Shown in pieces: positions 52,832 to 64,000 of a DNA stretch of 64,000 nt. The notes beneath the pieces were generated by a model. It searched no databases and was not told the origin of the DNA. It was given only the letters and a program-made list of their open reading frames with translations. This stretch comes from Actinomycetota bacterium. Its GTDB lineage: Bacteria > Actinomycetota > Actinomycetes > Actinomycetales > Microbacteriaceae. A program made the position numbers and the translations under genes. Within the stretch, counting starts at the first letter, position 1, and every line of letters starts with the position of its first letter. The stretch is from NCBI GenBank assembly GCA_020160915.1, contig JAIUPK010000004.1:310001-374000 (forward strand). Direction: 5' to 3'.

Positions 52832-54768
52832 TGCTCGGGAACGCGCTCGGATGCGGTGAGCTCGGCCGGAAGCGGACGCGCCACCGGGATCTTGCTGCCC
52901 AGCACCTGGGCCACGACGTCGCGAGCGATCGCCTGCGGTGTGAGCCCGACCTGCTCGAGCAGGTACCCCCGGCTGCCGTGCTCGAGGAACTGGTCAGGCA
53001 GACCGAGCTCGTTGACGGCCGTGTCCACGCCCGCGGCCCTCATGTCCTGCCGGATGCGGGTGCCGATGCCGCCCACGCGAACGCCGTCCTCGATCGTGAT
53101 GACGAGCCGGTGCTCGGCCGCGAAGGTGATGACGCTCGCCGGCACGGGCACGACCCAGCGCGGGTCGATGACCGTCGCGCCGATCCCCTGCGCGGCCAAG
53201 CGCTCAGCAACCTGGAGGCCGATCTTCGCCATCGGGCCGACGGTCACGATGAGGACATCCTTGTGGGGCGCCTCGCGGAGAACATCCACACCGTCGTCGG
53301 TGCGACGGATGGTCTCGTACTCGATGCCGACACTGCCCTTGGAGAAGCGCACGACGGTGGGCGCGTCATCCACGGCGACCGCCTCGCCCAGCTCTTCACG
53401 AAGTCGCGTCGCGTCACGGGGGGCCGCGATACGGATGTTGGGCACGACCTGCAGGATCGCGAGATCCCACATGCCGTGGTGACTCGCCCCGTCGGGGCCC
53501 GTGACGCCGGCGCGATCGAGCACGAAGGTGACGCCGGCCTTGTGCAGCGCGACATCCATCAGCACCTGGTCGAAGGCACGATTGACGAACGTCGCGTACA
53601 GCGCCACCACCGGGTGCAGGCCGCCGAAGGCGAGACCTGCAGCGGATGTCACGGCGTGCTGCTCCGCGATGCCGACGTCGAGCACGCGGTCCGGGTACTT
53701 CTCCGCGAACTTGTGAAGGCCCGTGGGACGCAGCATCGCAGCGGTGATCCCCACCAGGCGCTGGTTGCGATCGGCGAGTTGGACGATCTCGTCGGCGAAC
53801 ACGTTGGTCCACGAGGGCTTGCTGGCGACCTCGATCGGCTCCCCCGTCTCGGGATCGATCTGGCCGACCGCGTGGAACTGGTCGGCCGTATCGAGCAGGG
53901 CTGGCTGGTAGCCACGGCCCTTCTCGGTGATCGCATGCACGATCACCGGCGCGCCGTAGTTCTTCGCCTGTTGGAGAACTTCGACGAGGGCGTTCAGGTC
54001 GTGACCGTGAACCGGACCGAGGTACTTGATGTCGAGGTTGGAGTACAGGGCCTCGTTGTTGCTGAAGCGCGACAGGAATCCGTGCAGGCCACCACGCAGA
54101 CCGCGGTACAGAGCGCGACCCGGCCCACCGAACTTGTCGAACACCTTGCGGCTGGTCGAGTACAGGCTGCGGTAGGAGCGCCGAGTGCGCACATCGTTGA
54201 GGAAGTGCGCCATGCCGCCGATCGTGGGCGCGTAGGAGCGCCCGTTGTCGTTGACGACGATCACCAGGTTGCGACTGTTGTCGTCGCTGATGTTGTTCAG
54301 GGCCTCCCAGGTCATGCCGCCCGTGAGAGCACCGTCGCCGACCACAGCCACAACGTGGCGGTCGGTCTGGCCGGTCATCGTGAAGGCACGGGAGATTCCA
54401 TCCGCCCACGACAACGAACTCGACGCGTGCGAACTCTCCACGATGTCGTGGGCAGACTCGGAGCGCTGGGGGTAGCCGGCGAGACCGCCCTCCTGCCGGA
54501 GTCGGCTGAAGTCCTGACGGCCGGTGAGCAGCTTGTGCACGTAGCTCTGGTGGCCGGTGTCGAACACGATCGAATCCTTGGGTGAGTCGAACACCTTGTG
54601 GATCGCGATCGTGAGCTCGACGACACCGAGGTTGGGACCGAGGTGTCCCCCGGTCTTCGACACCTCGCGCACCAGGAACTCGCGCACCTCCGCGGCCAGC
54701 TCGACCAGCTGGGCTGGCGTGAGGTCGTCGAGGTCGCGAGGACCGTGGATACGCTCCAGCAGAGTCAT
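52828..54768 (-). CDS. dxs: 1-Deoxy-D-xylulose-5-phosphate synthase
   Basis: 646 residues. First MEP-pathway step, pyruvate + glyceraldehyde 3-phosphate to DXP. FDTGHQSYVHKLLTGR (His), VVGDGALTGGMTWEALNNI (ThDP/Mg site), and QHAVTSAAGLAFGG with the catalytic Glu in GIAEQHA. Lies 9 bp after acnA and overlaps the decarboxylase start. B6 here is made by PdxST, so DXP should serve isoprenoids and thiamine. Confidence 0.98.
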   Translation of the reverse strand: MTLLERIHGPRDLDDLTPAQLVELAAEVREFLVREVSKTGGHLGPNLGVVELTIAIHKVFDSPKDSIVFDTGHQSYVHKLLTGRQDFSRLRQEGGLAGYPQRSESAHDIVESSHASSSLSWADGISRAFTMTGQTDRHVVAVVGDGALTGGMTWEALNNISDDNSRNLVIVVNDNGRSYAPTIGGMAHFLNDVRTRRSYRSLYSTSRKVFDKFGGPGRALYRGLRGGLHGFLSRFSNNEALYSNLDIKYLGPVHGHDLNALVEVLQQAKNYGAPVIVHAITEKGRGYQPALLDTADQFHAVGQIDPETGEPIEVASKPSWTNVFADEIVQLADRNQRLVGITAAMLRPTGLHKFAEKYPDRVLDVGIAEQHAVTSAAGLAFGGLHPVVALYATFVNRAFDQVLMDVALHKAGVTFVLDRAGVTGPDGASHHGMWDLAILQVVPNIRIAAPRDATRLREELGEAVAVDDAPTVVRFSKGSVGIEYETIRRTDDGVDVLREAPHKDVLIVTVGPMAKIGLQVAERLAAQGIGATVIDPRWVVPVPASVITFAAEHRLVITIEDGVRVGGIGTRIRQDMRAAGVDTAVNELGLPDQFLEHGSRGYLLEQVGLTPQAIARDVVAQVLGSKIPVARPLPAELTASERVPEQ

Positions 54769-54777
54769 GGTCTCAGC

Positions 54778-57594
<2,817 letters not shown>

Positions 57595-57659
57595 TGTCGT
57601 CTCCCTTGCTGACCTTGCGACAATCCTTGCACGGATGACCCGCACCGTTCCGCCGAAAC

Positions 57660-57683
57660 TATCTTGACGTCAAGATAAATCTA
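57660..57683 (-). promoter_or_regulatory. Predicted acnA promoter with 18-bp palindromic operator
   Basis: -10 TAGATT (57683-57678, minus) is followed at once by the perfect palindrome TATCTTGACGTCAAGATA (57677-57660), which covers the expected start point near 57671. The layout is that of a repressor site. The regulator is not in the window. Confidence 0.6.
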
Positions 57684-57686
57684 GCA

Positions 57687-60035
57687 TCACTCCCGGTCGA
57701 AGATCAGACCGCGAGAGCGCGCCACGCGGTAGGTCAATTCGATTGCCGCGGCTCCCAGACAGCCGAGCGCGACGCCGACCGCGAGGGGCCAGTCGAACTG
57801 CTGGTGCATGGCGAAGAAGTCGCGCGCGAATGGAACCGTGTTGGCGAGAACGAACAGTACAGCCATGGCCGTGAGCAGGAGGAATCGCCACCGATCGAGA
57901 GGCCTCGACAGCACGCAGAGAATCCAGAAGGCGACGATCCACAGCGCGATTGTCGTGATCGAGCGAGCCTCATCCTGTGGGACCCACTGACGCACGATCG
58001 CGTTCGTCGCGAACGCGATAACGGCGGCAATCGTTCCGGTGGGCACGGCGTAGCGCAGCAGCCTTCCTAAGATGCCCGGATGGTAGACGCGCCGGTTCGG
58101 CGCCAACGCAAGGAAGAACGCCGGGATCCCGATGGTGAGCGTGGACACCAGGGTCAACTGGCGAGGCAGGAAGGGGAACTCCCAGAGCAGAACCGCGAAC
58201 ACCAGGGCGAAAAGGATGCCGTAGCTCGTCTTCGCGAGGAACAGATTCGCCACGCGCTCCACGTTGGCGATCACCTGCCGCCCGTACAGCAGCACATTGG
58301 GGAGCCGACCGAACTCGTTGTCGAGGAGTACCACCCTGGCGACAGCCTTCGATGCCGACGTGCCCGAGCCCATCGCGATGCCGAGATCGGCGTCCTTGAT
58401 CGCCATTGCGTCGTTCACACCGTCGCCGGTCATCGCGACGGTGTGGCCGTCCTCCTGCAGCACGCGCACCATGGCCCGTTTCTGGTCGGGGGTGACACGG
58501 CCGAAGATGCTGTGCTCGGACAGTGCCGACCGCAGTGCGGCGTCATCCGTCAGGGTGCGCGCATCGACCGAGCTCGACCCGACCCCCAGGCCGTCGGCGA
58601 GGGCGGCGACGGTCGTCGGGTTGTCACCGGAAATGATCACGCAGCGCACGCCCTGCTCGGCGAAGTAGCCGAGGGTGGCGGCGGCGTCCGGTCGAACGGT
58701 CTCGCCGAAGAGCAGCAGTGCGACGGGGTGCAGCGTGAGCTCGTCGAGCACGAGGTCATCGGTCTCGGGGAGGTGGCCCTCGACCCGCACGACCGCCAGC
58801 GTGCGTGTTCCATCGCCGGCGTGGACGGCAGCGCGGACCCGTTGCTCACCCGACAGCAGTCGTTCGGGCGCCCCCAGTAGCCAGCGTGATTCCTCGCCGT
58901 CGAGCGCGAGCTCGAGTGCGCTGAAGGCGCGCGAGCTTGCGAACGGTATGCGTCGAATGGCTGTGGCCGCCGTGGGAGGGAAGTGGGTCGTCAGAGCTCG
59001 CGCCGTCGCGTTCGCGGCGTCGTCGTGGCCGAACAGCCCGAGGGCGGCCTCGAGGCGTGGGTCGTCGGAGAACAGCTCGAAGGTGCGGTACGCGACATCC
59101 CCGCTGGTCAACGTTCCGGTCTTGTCGAGGCATAGCACATCGACGCGGGCGAGAATCTCTACCGCCGCCAGTTCCTGAATCAGCACACGCTGACGGGCAA
59201 GACGGATGGCCGCGACCCCGAAGGTCAGGCTGATGAGCAGAACGAGACCCTCGGGGATCATTCCCACCACGCTCGCAACGACATCGAGCAGTGCCGTACG
59301 CCAGCGATCGTCGCCGAGCGCGGCGAGACTGAATCCGCTGCCATAGGTGAGCATCCGGCTGCCGACGACCACGAGCACGATCGGACCGAGAATCCACGAG
59401 ATGTACACGAGGATGCGATTGGTCGCCGCGCGCAACTCCGAGTGCGCGAGCGAGTGTCGCCGAATCTCGGAGGTCAGTCGGTTGGCATACGAGTCGGCAC
59501 CGACCGCCGTGACCAGCACGAGCGCGGTTCCGCTGGACACTAGGGCGCCCGACATGACCGTGTCGCCCAGGGACTTCGCGATGGGCTCCGACTCACCGGT
59601 CAGCAGCGACTCGTTCACCGTCAGGTCGGTGCCCTCCAGCACCCTGCCGTCGGCGACGATCTGATCGCCAGCGCGCAATACCACGATGTCGTCGAGCACT
59701 ACCTGCGCCGGTGACAGGATGACGGTTTCGCCGTCACGCCTGACCGCGACGGTCGGCGACGCGAGAAGTGCGAGCCGGTCGAGGGAGATCTTGGCCCGCA
59801 GCTCCTGAACGATTCCGATCAACGAGTTGGCAACGACAATCCCGTAGAACAGGCCGTCCCGCAGATCCCCGAACAGGATGATCGCGAGAAAGCAGGCGGT
59901 AAGGATCGCGTTGAACAGCGTGAATACGTTGTCCCGGATGATGAACCAGAGGGGTCGGGAGGTCGTCTGTCGCGTCGCGTTGCTCTGGCCGCGCGCGACG
60001 CGCTCGGCTACCTCACTCGGGTTCAGGCCGCGCAT
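57687..60035 (-). CDS. CtpE-like P-type cation-transporting ATPase
   Basis: 782 residues from ATG 60035. Cytoplasmic actuator TGES in NESLLTGESEP, phosphorylated Asp in CLDKTGTLTSG, hinge MTGDGVNDAMAIKDADLGIAMGSG, and ion-site helix GMIPEGLVLLISLTF. About ten helices. Mycobacterial CtpE takes up calcium; Ca is a reasonable but untested guess here. Its start overlaps the DUF3159 gene end by 23 bp. Ends 93 bp before acnA. Confidence 0.92.
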   Translation of the reverse strand: MRGLNPSEVAERVARGQSNATRQTTSRPLWFIIRDNVFTLFNAILTACFLAIILFGDLRDGLFYGIVVANSLIGIVQELRAKISLDRLALLASPTVAVRRDGETVILSPAQVVLDDIVVLRAGDQIVADGRVLEGTDLTVNESLLTGESEPIAKSLGDTVMSGALVSSGTALVLVTAVGADSYANRLTSEIRRHSLAHSELRAATNRILVYISWILGPIVLVVVGSRMLTYGSGFSLAALGDDRWRTALLDVVASVVGMIPEGLVLLISLTFGVAAIRLARQRVLIQELAAVEILARVDVLCLDKTGTLTSGDVAYRTFELFSDDPRLEAALGLFGHDDAANATARALTTHFPPTAATAIRRIPFASSRAFSALELALDGEESRWLLGAPERLLSGEQRVRAAVHAGDGTRTLAVVRVEGHLPETDDLVLDELTLHPVALLLFGETVRPDAAATLGYFAEQGVRCVIISGDNPTTVAALADGLGVGSSSVDARTLTDDAALRSALSEHSIFGRVTPDQKRAMVRVLQEDGHTVAMTGDGVNDAMAIKDADLGIAMGSGTSASKAVARVVLLDNEFGRLPNVLLYGRQVIANVERVANLFLAKTSYGILFALVFAVLLWEFPFLPRQLTLVSTLTIGIPAFFLALAPNRRVYHPGILGRLLRYAVPTGTIAAVIAFATNAIVRQWVPQDEARSITTIALWIVAFWILCVLSRPLDRWRFLLLTAMAVLFVLANTVPFARDFFAMHQQFDWPLAVGVALGCLGAAAIELTYRVARSRGLIFDRE

Positions 60036-60714
60036 AAGCCGTTCGAACGAGCAGCCACGTGACCCACAGCAGCACCGCATACAGCGGCACGCCGAGAATG
60101 AGTTTGAGAGTCGCGAGCGCCTGGGTGTTGCCGGCGAAGTAGAGCGGCAGCTCGACCGCGAGCCTCACCCCGAAGAGCCCGCACCAGAGCACCGTGGCGA
60201 TGACGGCGACTTTAACCTTCGCGCGATCCTGCCTCCAGGTCGAACCCTCCCCCGTGATGAGCGAGGCGATCACGCCGATCAGCGGCCAGCGGGCGGCCAG
60301 GCTGATGAGCAGCGCGAGGAGGAACGCGGCATTGATCAGGAACCCGAAGACGAAGTTGTCCTCGGCGCGCCCCGTGAGAAGAGCGAGTCCCGCAGACAGG
60401 GCGATTCCCACAACGCCAGCGACAGCGGATGTCCAGGGTTGACGGGCAACGACTCGCACCACGACGAAAATCACCGCGAGACCCAGAGGAAACAGCACAG
60501 AAGGCAGAAGTTGCTGGGTGATCGTGTAGACGACGAGGAAGCCGAGGCCGGGCAGGATCGACTCGACGAGGCCACGAACCCCGCCCATCGCCGCGAGAAG
60601 GGCCGACCCGCTCGGGTTCTCGCCCGGCGCGACCTTGCCGAGACCTGAGCGTCGCGCCGCTGCGGCGAAGCTGTCGCGAATCGAGGGCGGGGTCGACTCC
60701 TGCTCGTCCGTCAT
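60013..60714 (-). CDS. DUF3159 membrane protein
   Basis: 233 residues with about six membrane helices and a soluble N-terminal part (SIRDSFAAAARRSGLGKVAPGENPSGSALLAAMGGVRGLVESILPGLGFLVVYTIT). Conserved in actinobacteria next to DUF3710 and dut. Function unknown. Start overlaps the DUF3710 stop (ATGA), and its 3' end overlaps the P-type ATPase start. Confidence 0.9.
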   Translation of the reverse strand: MTDEQESTPPSIRDSFAAAARRSGLGKVAPGENPSGSALLAAMGGVRGLVESILPGLGFLVVYTITQQLLPSVLFPLGLAVIFVVVRVVARQPWTSAVAGVVGIALSAGLALLTGRAEDNFVFGFLINAAFLLALLISLAARWPLIGVIASLITGEGSTWRQDRAKVKVAVIATVLWCGLFGVRLAVELPLYFAGNTQALATLKLILGVPLYAVLLWVTWLLVRTAYARPEPE

Positions 60715-61301
60715 GCCTGCTGACCTGTGGCGGGCATGTGGAGCGGGATGAGGTCACGGGGAGGCATCGGGGTCGTGCCGCGCACGACAACGATCGAACG
60801 GTAGATCTCCTCGATCTGCTCCGCGGCCGCGGGATCAGCCACGCCCTGGCCGGAGATCACACCGCGCAGGAACCAGCGGGGGCCATCAACACCGATGAAG
60901 CGCGCGAGGCGGGGCTGGCCGCCGGCGACAGGGATCTCCGCAATCAACTCGGGGCCGAACACACCGTCGCGAGTCGAGATGCGTCCGCCCTGCTTGCTGA
61001 TCTGGTCGACGATCTGCTCCCGGATCTCGTGCCAGAGCCCGCTCGAACGGGGAGCGGCGAATGGCTGCACCTGCAACGACGAACCGGCGTAGTCGAGACC
61101 GACTGCGACGACCCGTTTGGTGCTCTCCTCCACCTCGAGGCGCAGCGCAAGGTCGGTGCGCGGCAGGATCTTGACCCCACCGAGATCGACGTAGGGACGA
61201 ACCGCGTTGGCTTCGCTCTCGTCGAGCGGCCCGGCCGTATCCCGGTCAGCGGGAGCCGACTTGGGATGCTCGACTGGCTGTAGATCAGATGCGTCGGTCA
61301 C
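60711..61301 (-). CDS. DUF3710 protein
   Basis: 196 residues, soluble. Core segment GPLDESEANAVRPYVDLGGVKILPRTDLALRLEVEESTKRVVAVGLDYAGSSLQVQPFAAPRSSGLWHEIREQIVDQ is the conserved part of the family. The end is basic and flexible. GTG start overlaps the dut stop as GTGA. Function unknown; always near dut and DUF3159 in actinobacteria. Confidence 0.92.
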   Translation of the reverse strand: MTDASDLQPVEHPKSAPADRDTAGPLDESEANAVRPYVDLGGVKILPRTDLALRLEVEESTKRVVAVGLDYAGSSLQVQPFAAPRSSGLWHEIREQIVDQISKQGGRISTRDGVFGPELIAEIPVAGGQPRLARFIGVDGPRWFLRGVISGQGVADPAAAEQIEEIYRSIVVVRGTTPMPPRDLIPLHMPATGQQA

Positions 61302-61765
61302 GACGTGACTCCTTCATTCGTGGTGTCAGCGGATCGCAGGCCGGTCGAGCCGAAGCCCGACTCCCCGCGATGACTTCCGGGCAGGGTGGTCACCGGGACG
61401 AAGCGCGCACGCGCCACCGGCATGACGATGAGTTGGGCGATCCGGTCCCCGACCTCGATGGAGAACGGCTGCTCGGCATCGGTGTTCAGCACGGTCACGC
61501 GAATCTCGCCGCGGTAGCCGGCGTCAACTGTGCCTGGGCTGTTGACGATCGTGATGCCGTGCTTGGCCGCCAGCCCGCTTCGGGGAACGACGAACGCGAC
61601 ATAGCCGTCGGGAAGGGCGATCGACACCCCGGTCGGTACCGTGGCGCGCGCACCGGGAGTCAGAACGAAGGCCTCGGCCGCCATCAAGTCAGCGCCGGCA
61701 TCCCCGCGATGAGCGTAGACGGGTACGACGGGGGATGAAATCAGCACCTCGACGTTGTCGCTCAC
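61298..61765 (-). CDS. dut: dUTP diphosphatase
   Basis: 155 residues, trimeric dUTPase keeping uracil out of DNA and making dUMP. All motifs are visible: GDAGADLMA (1), PRSGLAAKHGITIVNSPGTVDAGYRGEI (2 and 3), QLIVMPVARARF (4), and RGESGFGSTG (5). GTG 61765 has a -10 box 6 nt upstream and no ribosome binding site. First gene of the dut-DUF3710-DUF3159-ATPase run. Confidence 0.97.
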   Translation of the reverse strand: MSDNVEVLISSPVVPVYAHRGDAGADLMAAEAFVLTPGARATVPTGVSIALPDGYVAFVVPRSGLAAKHGITIVNSPGTVDAGYRGEIRVTVLNTDAEQPFSIEVGDRIAQLIVMPVARARFVPVTTLPGSHRGESGFGSTGLRSADTTNEGVTS

Positions 61766-61771
61766 GTGATG

Positions 61772-61777
61772 AGGCTA
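61772..61777 (-). promoter_or_regulatory. Predicted leaderless promoter of dut
   Basis: TAGCCT on the minus strand ends 6 nt before GTG 61765. Confidence 0.4.
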
Positions 61778-61819
61778 GTGCAGAACTCTGAACGGTCAGA
61801 AGTCTGGTCGAATAGTGTC

Positions 61820-62275
61820 ATGACGATCTATCGCGAGAAGCTCTGGCCCGCCCCGTGGCTGTTCATCAGCACCGCCCTGGTGATCCCGGCGAGCCTGCTC
61901 GTCTTTCTGCCTATCAATCAACTCGCCGGCATCATCGTGGCCGCCGTGCTCTATCTGGCGATCATCGCGCTGCTCGTCATGGCGTCTCCCGTGATCGAGG
62001 TTACGGACACCCAATTCATCGCTGGTAAGGCCCGTCTGCCGATCGCCGTGATCGGCGGCTTGACCCCCCACCGAGGGGATGACGCACGCGCAGAGCGTGG
62101 ACCACGTCTCGATGCCCGAGCCTGGCTGCTCATCCGCGGGTGGGTCGACCCCGTCCTGAGGGTGCAACTCATCGACGAGAAGGACCCGACGCCCTACTGG
62201 ATCGTGTCCACCCGACACCCGGAGGCGATCATCGCCGCGGTCGATGAGGTCAGGCCGCGCACTCCTGGCAGATAG
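61820..62275 (+). CDS. DUF3093 membrane protein
   Basis: 151 residues from ATG 61820 (TIYREKLWPAPWLFIST, the family start); an in-frame start at 61766 is less likely. Two membrane helices at about 14-34 and 37-57, then a soluble beta-rich part. Conserved in actinobacteria beside dut. Function unknown. Overlaps the DUF4193 gene tail to tail by 26 bp. Confidence 0.87.
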   Translation: MTIYREKLWPAPWLFISTALVIPASLLVFLPINQLAGIIVAAVLYLAIIALLVMASPVIEVTDTQFIAGKARLPIAVIGGLTPHRGDDARAERGPRLDARAWLLIRGWVDPVLRVQLIDEKDPTPYWIVSTRHPEAIIAAVDEVRPRTPGR

Positions 62276-62543
62276 GCCCCAGCTTCGTCTCGTGATCGAT
62301 CTGCGAGCGGTGCTTCACCAGGAAGCAGTTGACGCAGGTGAACTCGTCGGCCTGAGGAGGCAGTACAACCACGTCGAGGTCGAGGTCGGAGAGATCCGCC
62401 CCCGCCAATTCGAAACTTCCCGGGTTGTCAGCGTCATCCGCGTCGATTGAACCCGAGGTCTTGTCCGGGACGCGCTCCTTGAGGGCCTCGATCGACTCGG
62501 AGTCGTCGTCGGTCTTACGGGGTGCGTCGTAGTCGGTTGCCAT
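62250..62543 (-). CDS. DUF4193 zinc-ribbon-like protein
   Basis: 97 residues starting ATDYDAPRKTDDDSESIE, the family start. Acidic flexible first half, then a four-cysteine site FTCVNCFLVKHRSQ ... PICQECAA that should bind zinc. Found across actinobacteria next to dut/DUF3093/SepH; function unknown. Divergent from sepH across 211 bp. Confidence 0.92.
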   Translation of the reverse strand: MATDYDAPRKTDDDSESIEALKERVPDKTSGSIDADDADNPGSFELAGADLSDLDLDVVVLPPQADEFTCVNCFLVKHRSQIDHETKLGPICQECAA

Positions 62544-62754
62544 GCCCATCCACTTCTGTATGCGTCGTTTCTCAGTGCTGCGTAACGAAATCGGCGGGGA
62601 CAGTGTGCATCATCCCAAGGGGAATAGCAAACCGCTGAACGACCGTCGCGTTGACGCTAGACGAACAACTTGCGGCACGCCTGTTCTATTCCCGGGAAAC
62701 GCTGGTCAGTCGTGTCATCCTTGTGGCAATCGTGACGGCTGGAGGGCATTCAGC
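62544..62754. other. Divergent DUF4193-sepH intergenic region
   Basis: 211 bp holding both promoters. It contains the palindrome TTCCCGGGAA (62689-62698) and an inverted pair GGGGAATAG (62621-62629) and CTATTCCC (62686-62693), so each direction reads CTATTCCC. No confident -35/-10 pair was found. Confidence 0.35.
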
Positions 62755-63789
62755 ATGCAGGACCTGCAGGTAATCGGAGTGGAGAACGGCGCACTCGTCG
62801 TCGCCTCCGACGACGGTACGCGCTTCCGTCTCCCCATCGATGATGTGCTCCAGTCGAAGGTTCGACAGAGCATTCCCGACACCGGGGAGGGGCGCAAGCT
62901 CGCGCCCAAGGAGATCCAGGCCCACATTCGCTCGGGCATGTCTGCGCAGGATGTCGCCTCGATCACCGGCGCCCCGCTCGACTACATCCAGCGCTTCGAG
63001 GGGCCTGTGATCGCCGAGCGCGAGTTCGTGGTCACCTCCGCGCTTGCGGTCGCGGTGCACACGGCGGCGGACACCGACCCGCTACGGCAGGGCAAGACCT
63101 TCGGAACGGCCATCCGCGAGCGGCTGCACGACCTGGGCGGAACCAATGAGCGCTGGGCCAGCTGGAAGGATGCCGCGAGCGGCTGGGTCGTCAAGCTCTC
63201 GTTCACCGCCAACCAGATCGATCACGATGCCCGATGGCAGTTCGATCCCAAGAAGCACACGCTGAGCCCTCTCAACAACGAGGCAATCACCCTCTCCCAG
63301 CAGGGCGAGGCGGCGGGCACCCTGGTTCCTCGGCTGCGGGCAGTGTCGACCGACGAGCCGACAATCGATGCCTCACGGTTCGACAGCGGAGCCTTCGCGA
63401 TTGCCGACTCCGACCTGGCTGGCCCAGATCTTCCCATGGATGCGACGGCGCCCGTATCGCTCGCTCCGGCGTCGATCAGCCCGGCGAACGCCCCCGCGGC
63501 CAGCGACGACGAGCCGGTGCACGGCAATCAGACCGCCGACCTCCTCGAGGCCCTGCGCCGCCGGCGTGGGGAGCGGGAGTCGGCACCGTTCGAGGACGAC
63601 GAGCGCGCCTCACATCCGTCGACCGGCGGCATTCGCATAGTGGACGTGCCGACGGACGGCCCCGGCGATGAAGGGCCGTCCCCTCGCCGCACGGCGCCGC
63701 AGCCGACGATTCGCAAGAAGGGCCGCGCGACGATGCCGAGCTGGGACGAGATCGTCTTCGGCGCGCGCCCCGACGACGACCTGGCCTAG
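62755..63789 (+). CDS. sepH: Cell division protein SepH
   Basis: 344 residues from ATG 62755, with GGAGGG 8 nt upstream. SepH stimulates FtsZ assembly in Streptomyces. N-terminal MQDLQVIGVENGALVVASDDGTRFRLPIDDV, then the helix-turn-helix KEIQAHIRSGMSAQDVASITGAPLDYIQRFEGPVIAEREFVV at about 43-84, a mid domain to about 170, and a disordered Pro/Asp/Ser-rich tail ending PSWDEIVFGARPDDDLA. Its TAG interlocks with the convergent gene as CTAG. Confidence 0.93.
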   Translation: MQDLQVIGVENGALVVASDDGTRFRLPIDDVLQSKVRQSIPDTGEGRKLAPKEIQAHIRSGMSAQDVASITGAPLDYIQRFEGPVIAEREFVVTSALAVAVHTAADTDPLRQGKTFGTAIRERLHDLGGTNERWASWKDAASGWVVKLSFTANQIDHDARWQFDPKKHTLSPLNNEAITLSQQGEAAGTLVPRLRAVSTDEPTIDASRFDSGAFAIADSDLAGPDLPMDATAPVSLAPASISPANAPAASDDEPVHGNQTADLLEALRRRRGERESAPFEDDERASHPSTGGIRIVDVPTDGPGDEGPSPRRTAPQPTIRKKGRATMPSWDEIVFGARPDDDLA

Positions 63790-64000
63790 GCCGCGAAAGC
63801 CCCGAACCGCAACAGCGGGACGCGCAGTTCGGGCTGCGTTGCGGAGCCGTGCTGACCGATCATCGCTCGGGCGTGCGGGCTTGCGGTGCGGGAGTCGTAG
63901 TAGGCGATCGACTTGCGGGCGGCGACGATGATGTCTCCGATCCTTGGCGCGACGTCGGGTCGCACCGCTCCCAGCCAGCCGGACTGCACGAACTCGTCGC
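63786..64000 (-). CDS. Alkaline phosphatase-family (nucleotide pyrophosphatase-like) protein, C-terminal part
   Basis: 71 codons remain; the gene continues past 64000. The visible end, DEFVQSGWLGAVRPDVAPRIGDIIVAARKSIAYYDSRTASPHARAMIGQHGS, resembles the C-terminus of type I phosphodiesterase/alkaline phosphatase-like proteins, with the metal-binding His in MIGQHGS. A gene of this family often sits beside sepH in Microbacteriaceae. The start and N-terminal catalytic residues are outside the window. Confidence 0.7.
   Translation of the reverse strand, partial: DEFVQSGWLGAVRPDVAPRIGDIIVAARKSIAYYDSRTASPHARAMIGQHGSATQPELRVPLLRFGAFAA

Overview
The window comes from a high-GC actinobacterium, most likely a member of the Microbacteriaceae. 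This rests on gene order and protein families: the thrS-HIT-pdxS-pdxT-yebC-ruvCAB-yajC-secDF-rel order, actinobacterial conserved families (DUF3000, DUF3093, DUF3159, DUF3710, DUF4193, SepH), many GTG starts, and intergenic palindromes of a type common in that family. It is almost entirely chromosomal core. I see no prophage, insertion sequence, CRISPR array, integrase or plasmid function.

Layout. 1-952 (minus): the start of a pyrimidine operon, pyrR-pyrB, behind a PyrR-binding hairpin that abuts the pyrR ribosome binding site. 1097-2056 (plus): a PPK2 polyphosphate kinase. 2053-15019 (minus): a long run read rpsD, DUF948 protein, small membrane protein, alaS, ruvX, mltG, aroE, aroC, aroK, aroB, LysE exporter, small membrane protein, aroQ, efp, nusB. 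15210-16541: rarA. 16637-19365 (plus): membrane-anchored cyclophilin, DUF349 protein, AbiEi-like protein. 19362-28289 (minus): yebC-ruvC-ruvA-ruvB-yajC-secD-secF-rhodanese-rel. 28331-34122: small unknown genes, a hemerythrin protein, the PLP synthase pair pdxS-pdxT, a HIT hydrolase and thrS. 34190-35442: SRPBCC and YCII proteins and a lipoprotein. 35558-36023: four tRNA genes (Val-GAC, Cys-GCA, Gly-GCC on minus; Val-CAC on plus).

36044-42358: an EI24 membrane protein, a DUF2071 protein, a divergent ammonium-transporter paralogue, canonical amtB with a GlnR-type operator, nhaA and zapE. 42497-47662: sulfurtransferase, SufE-like protein, RibD-C reductase, alpha/beta hydrolase, DUF3000 and RNase D. 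47736-51076: beta-oxidation thiolase and the multifunctional hydratase/dehydrogenase. 51152-57594 (minus): aconitase, DXP synthase and a 2-oxoacid decarboxylase. 57687-62543: CtpE-like P-type ATPase, DUF3159, DUF3710, dUTPase, DUF3093 and DUF4193. 62755-64000: sepH and the end of a phosphatase-family gene.

Themes. At least ten start codons have a TAnnnT -10 box ending 6-7 nt upstream, which predicts leaderless mRNAs. Eight of ten convergent gene pairs overlap at their 3' ends, four of them by exactly the tetranucleotide TTAG or CTAG. The strongest candidates for something under-described are the Amt paralogue that has lost one of its twin pore histidines (37583-38623), the repeated DPFA-type motif in the cytoplasmic tail of MltG, a perfect 18-bp palindrome over the predicted aconitase start point, and palindromic repeats that supply stop codons.
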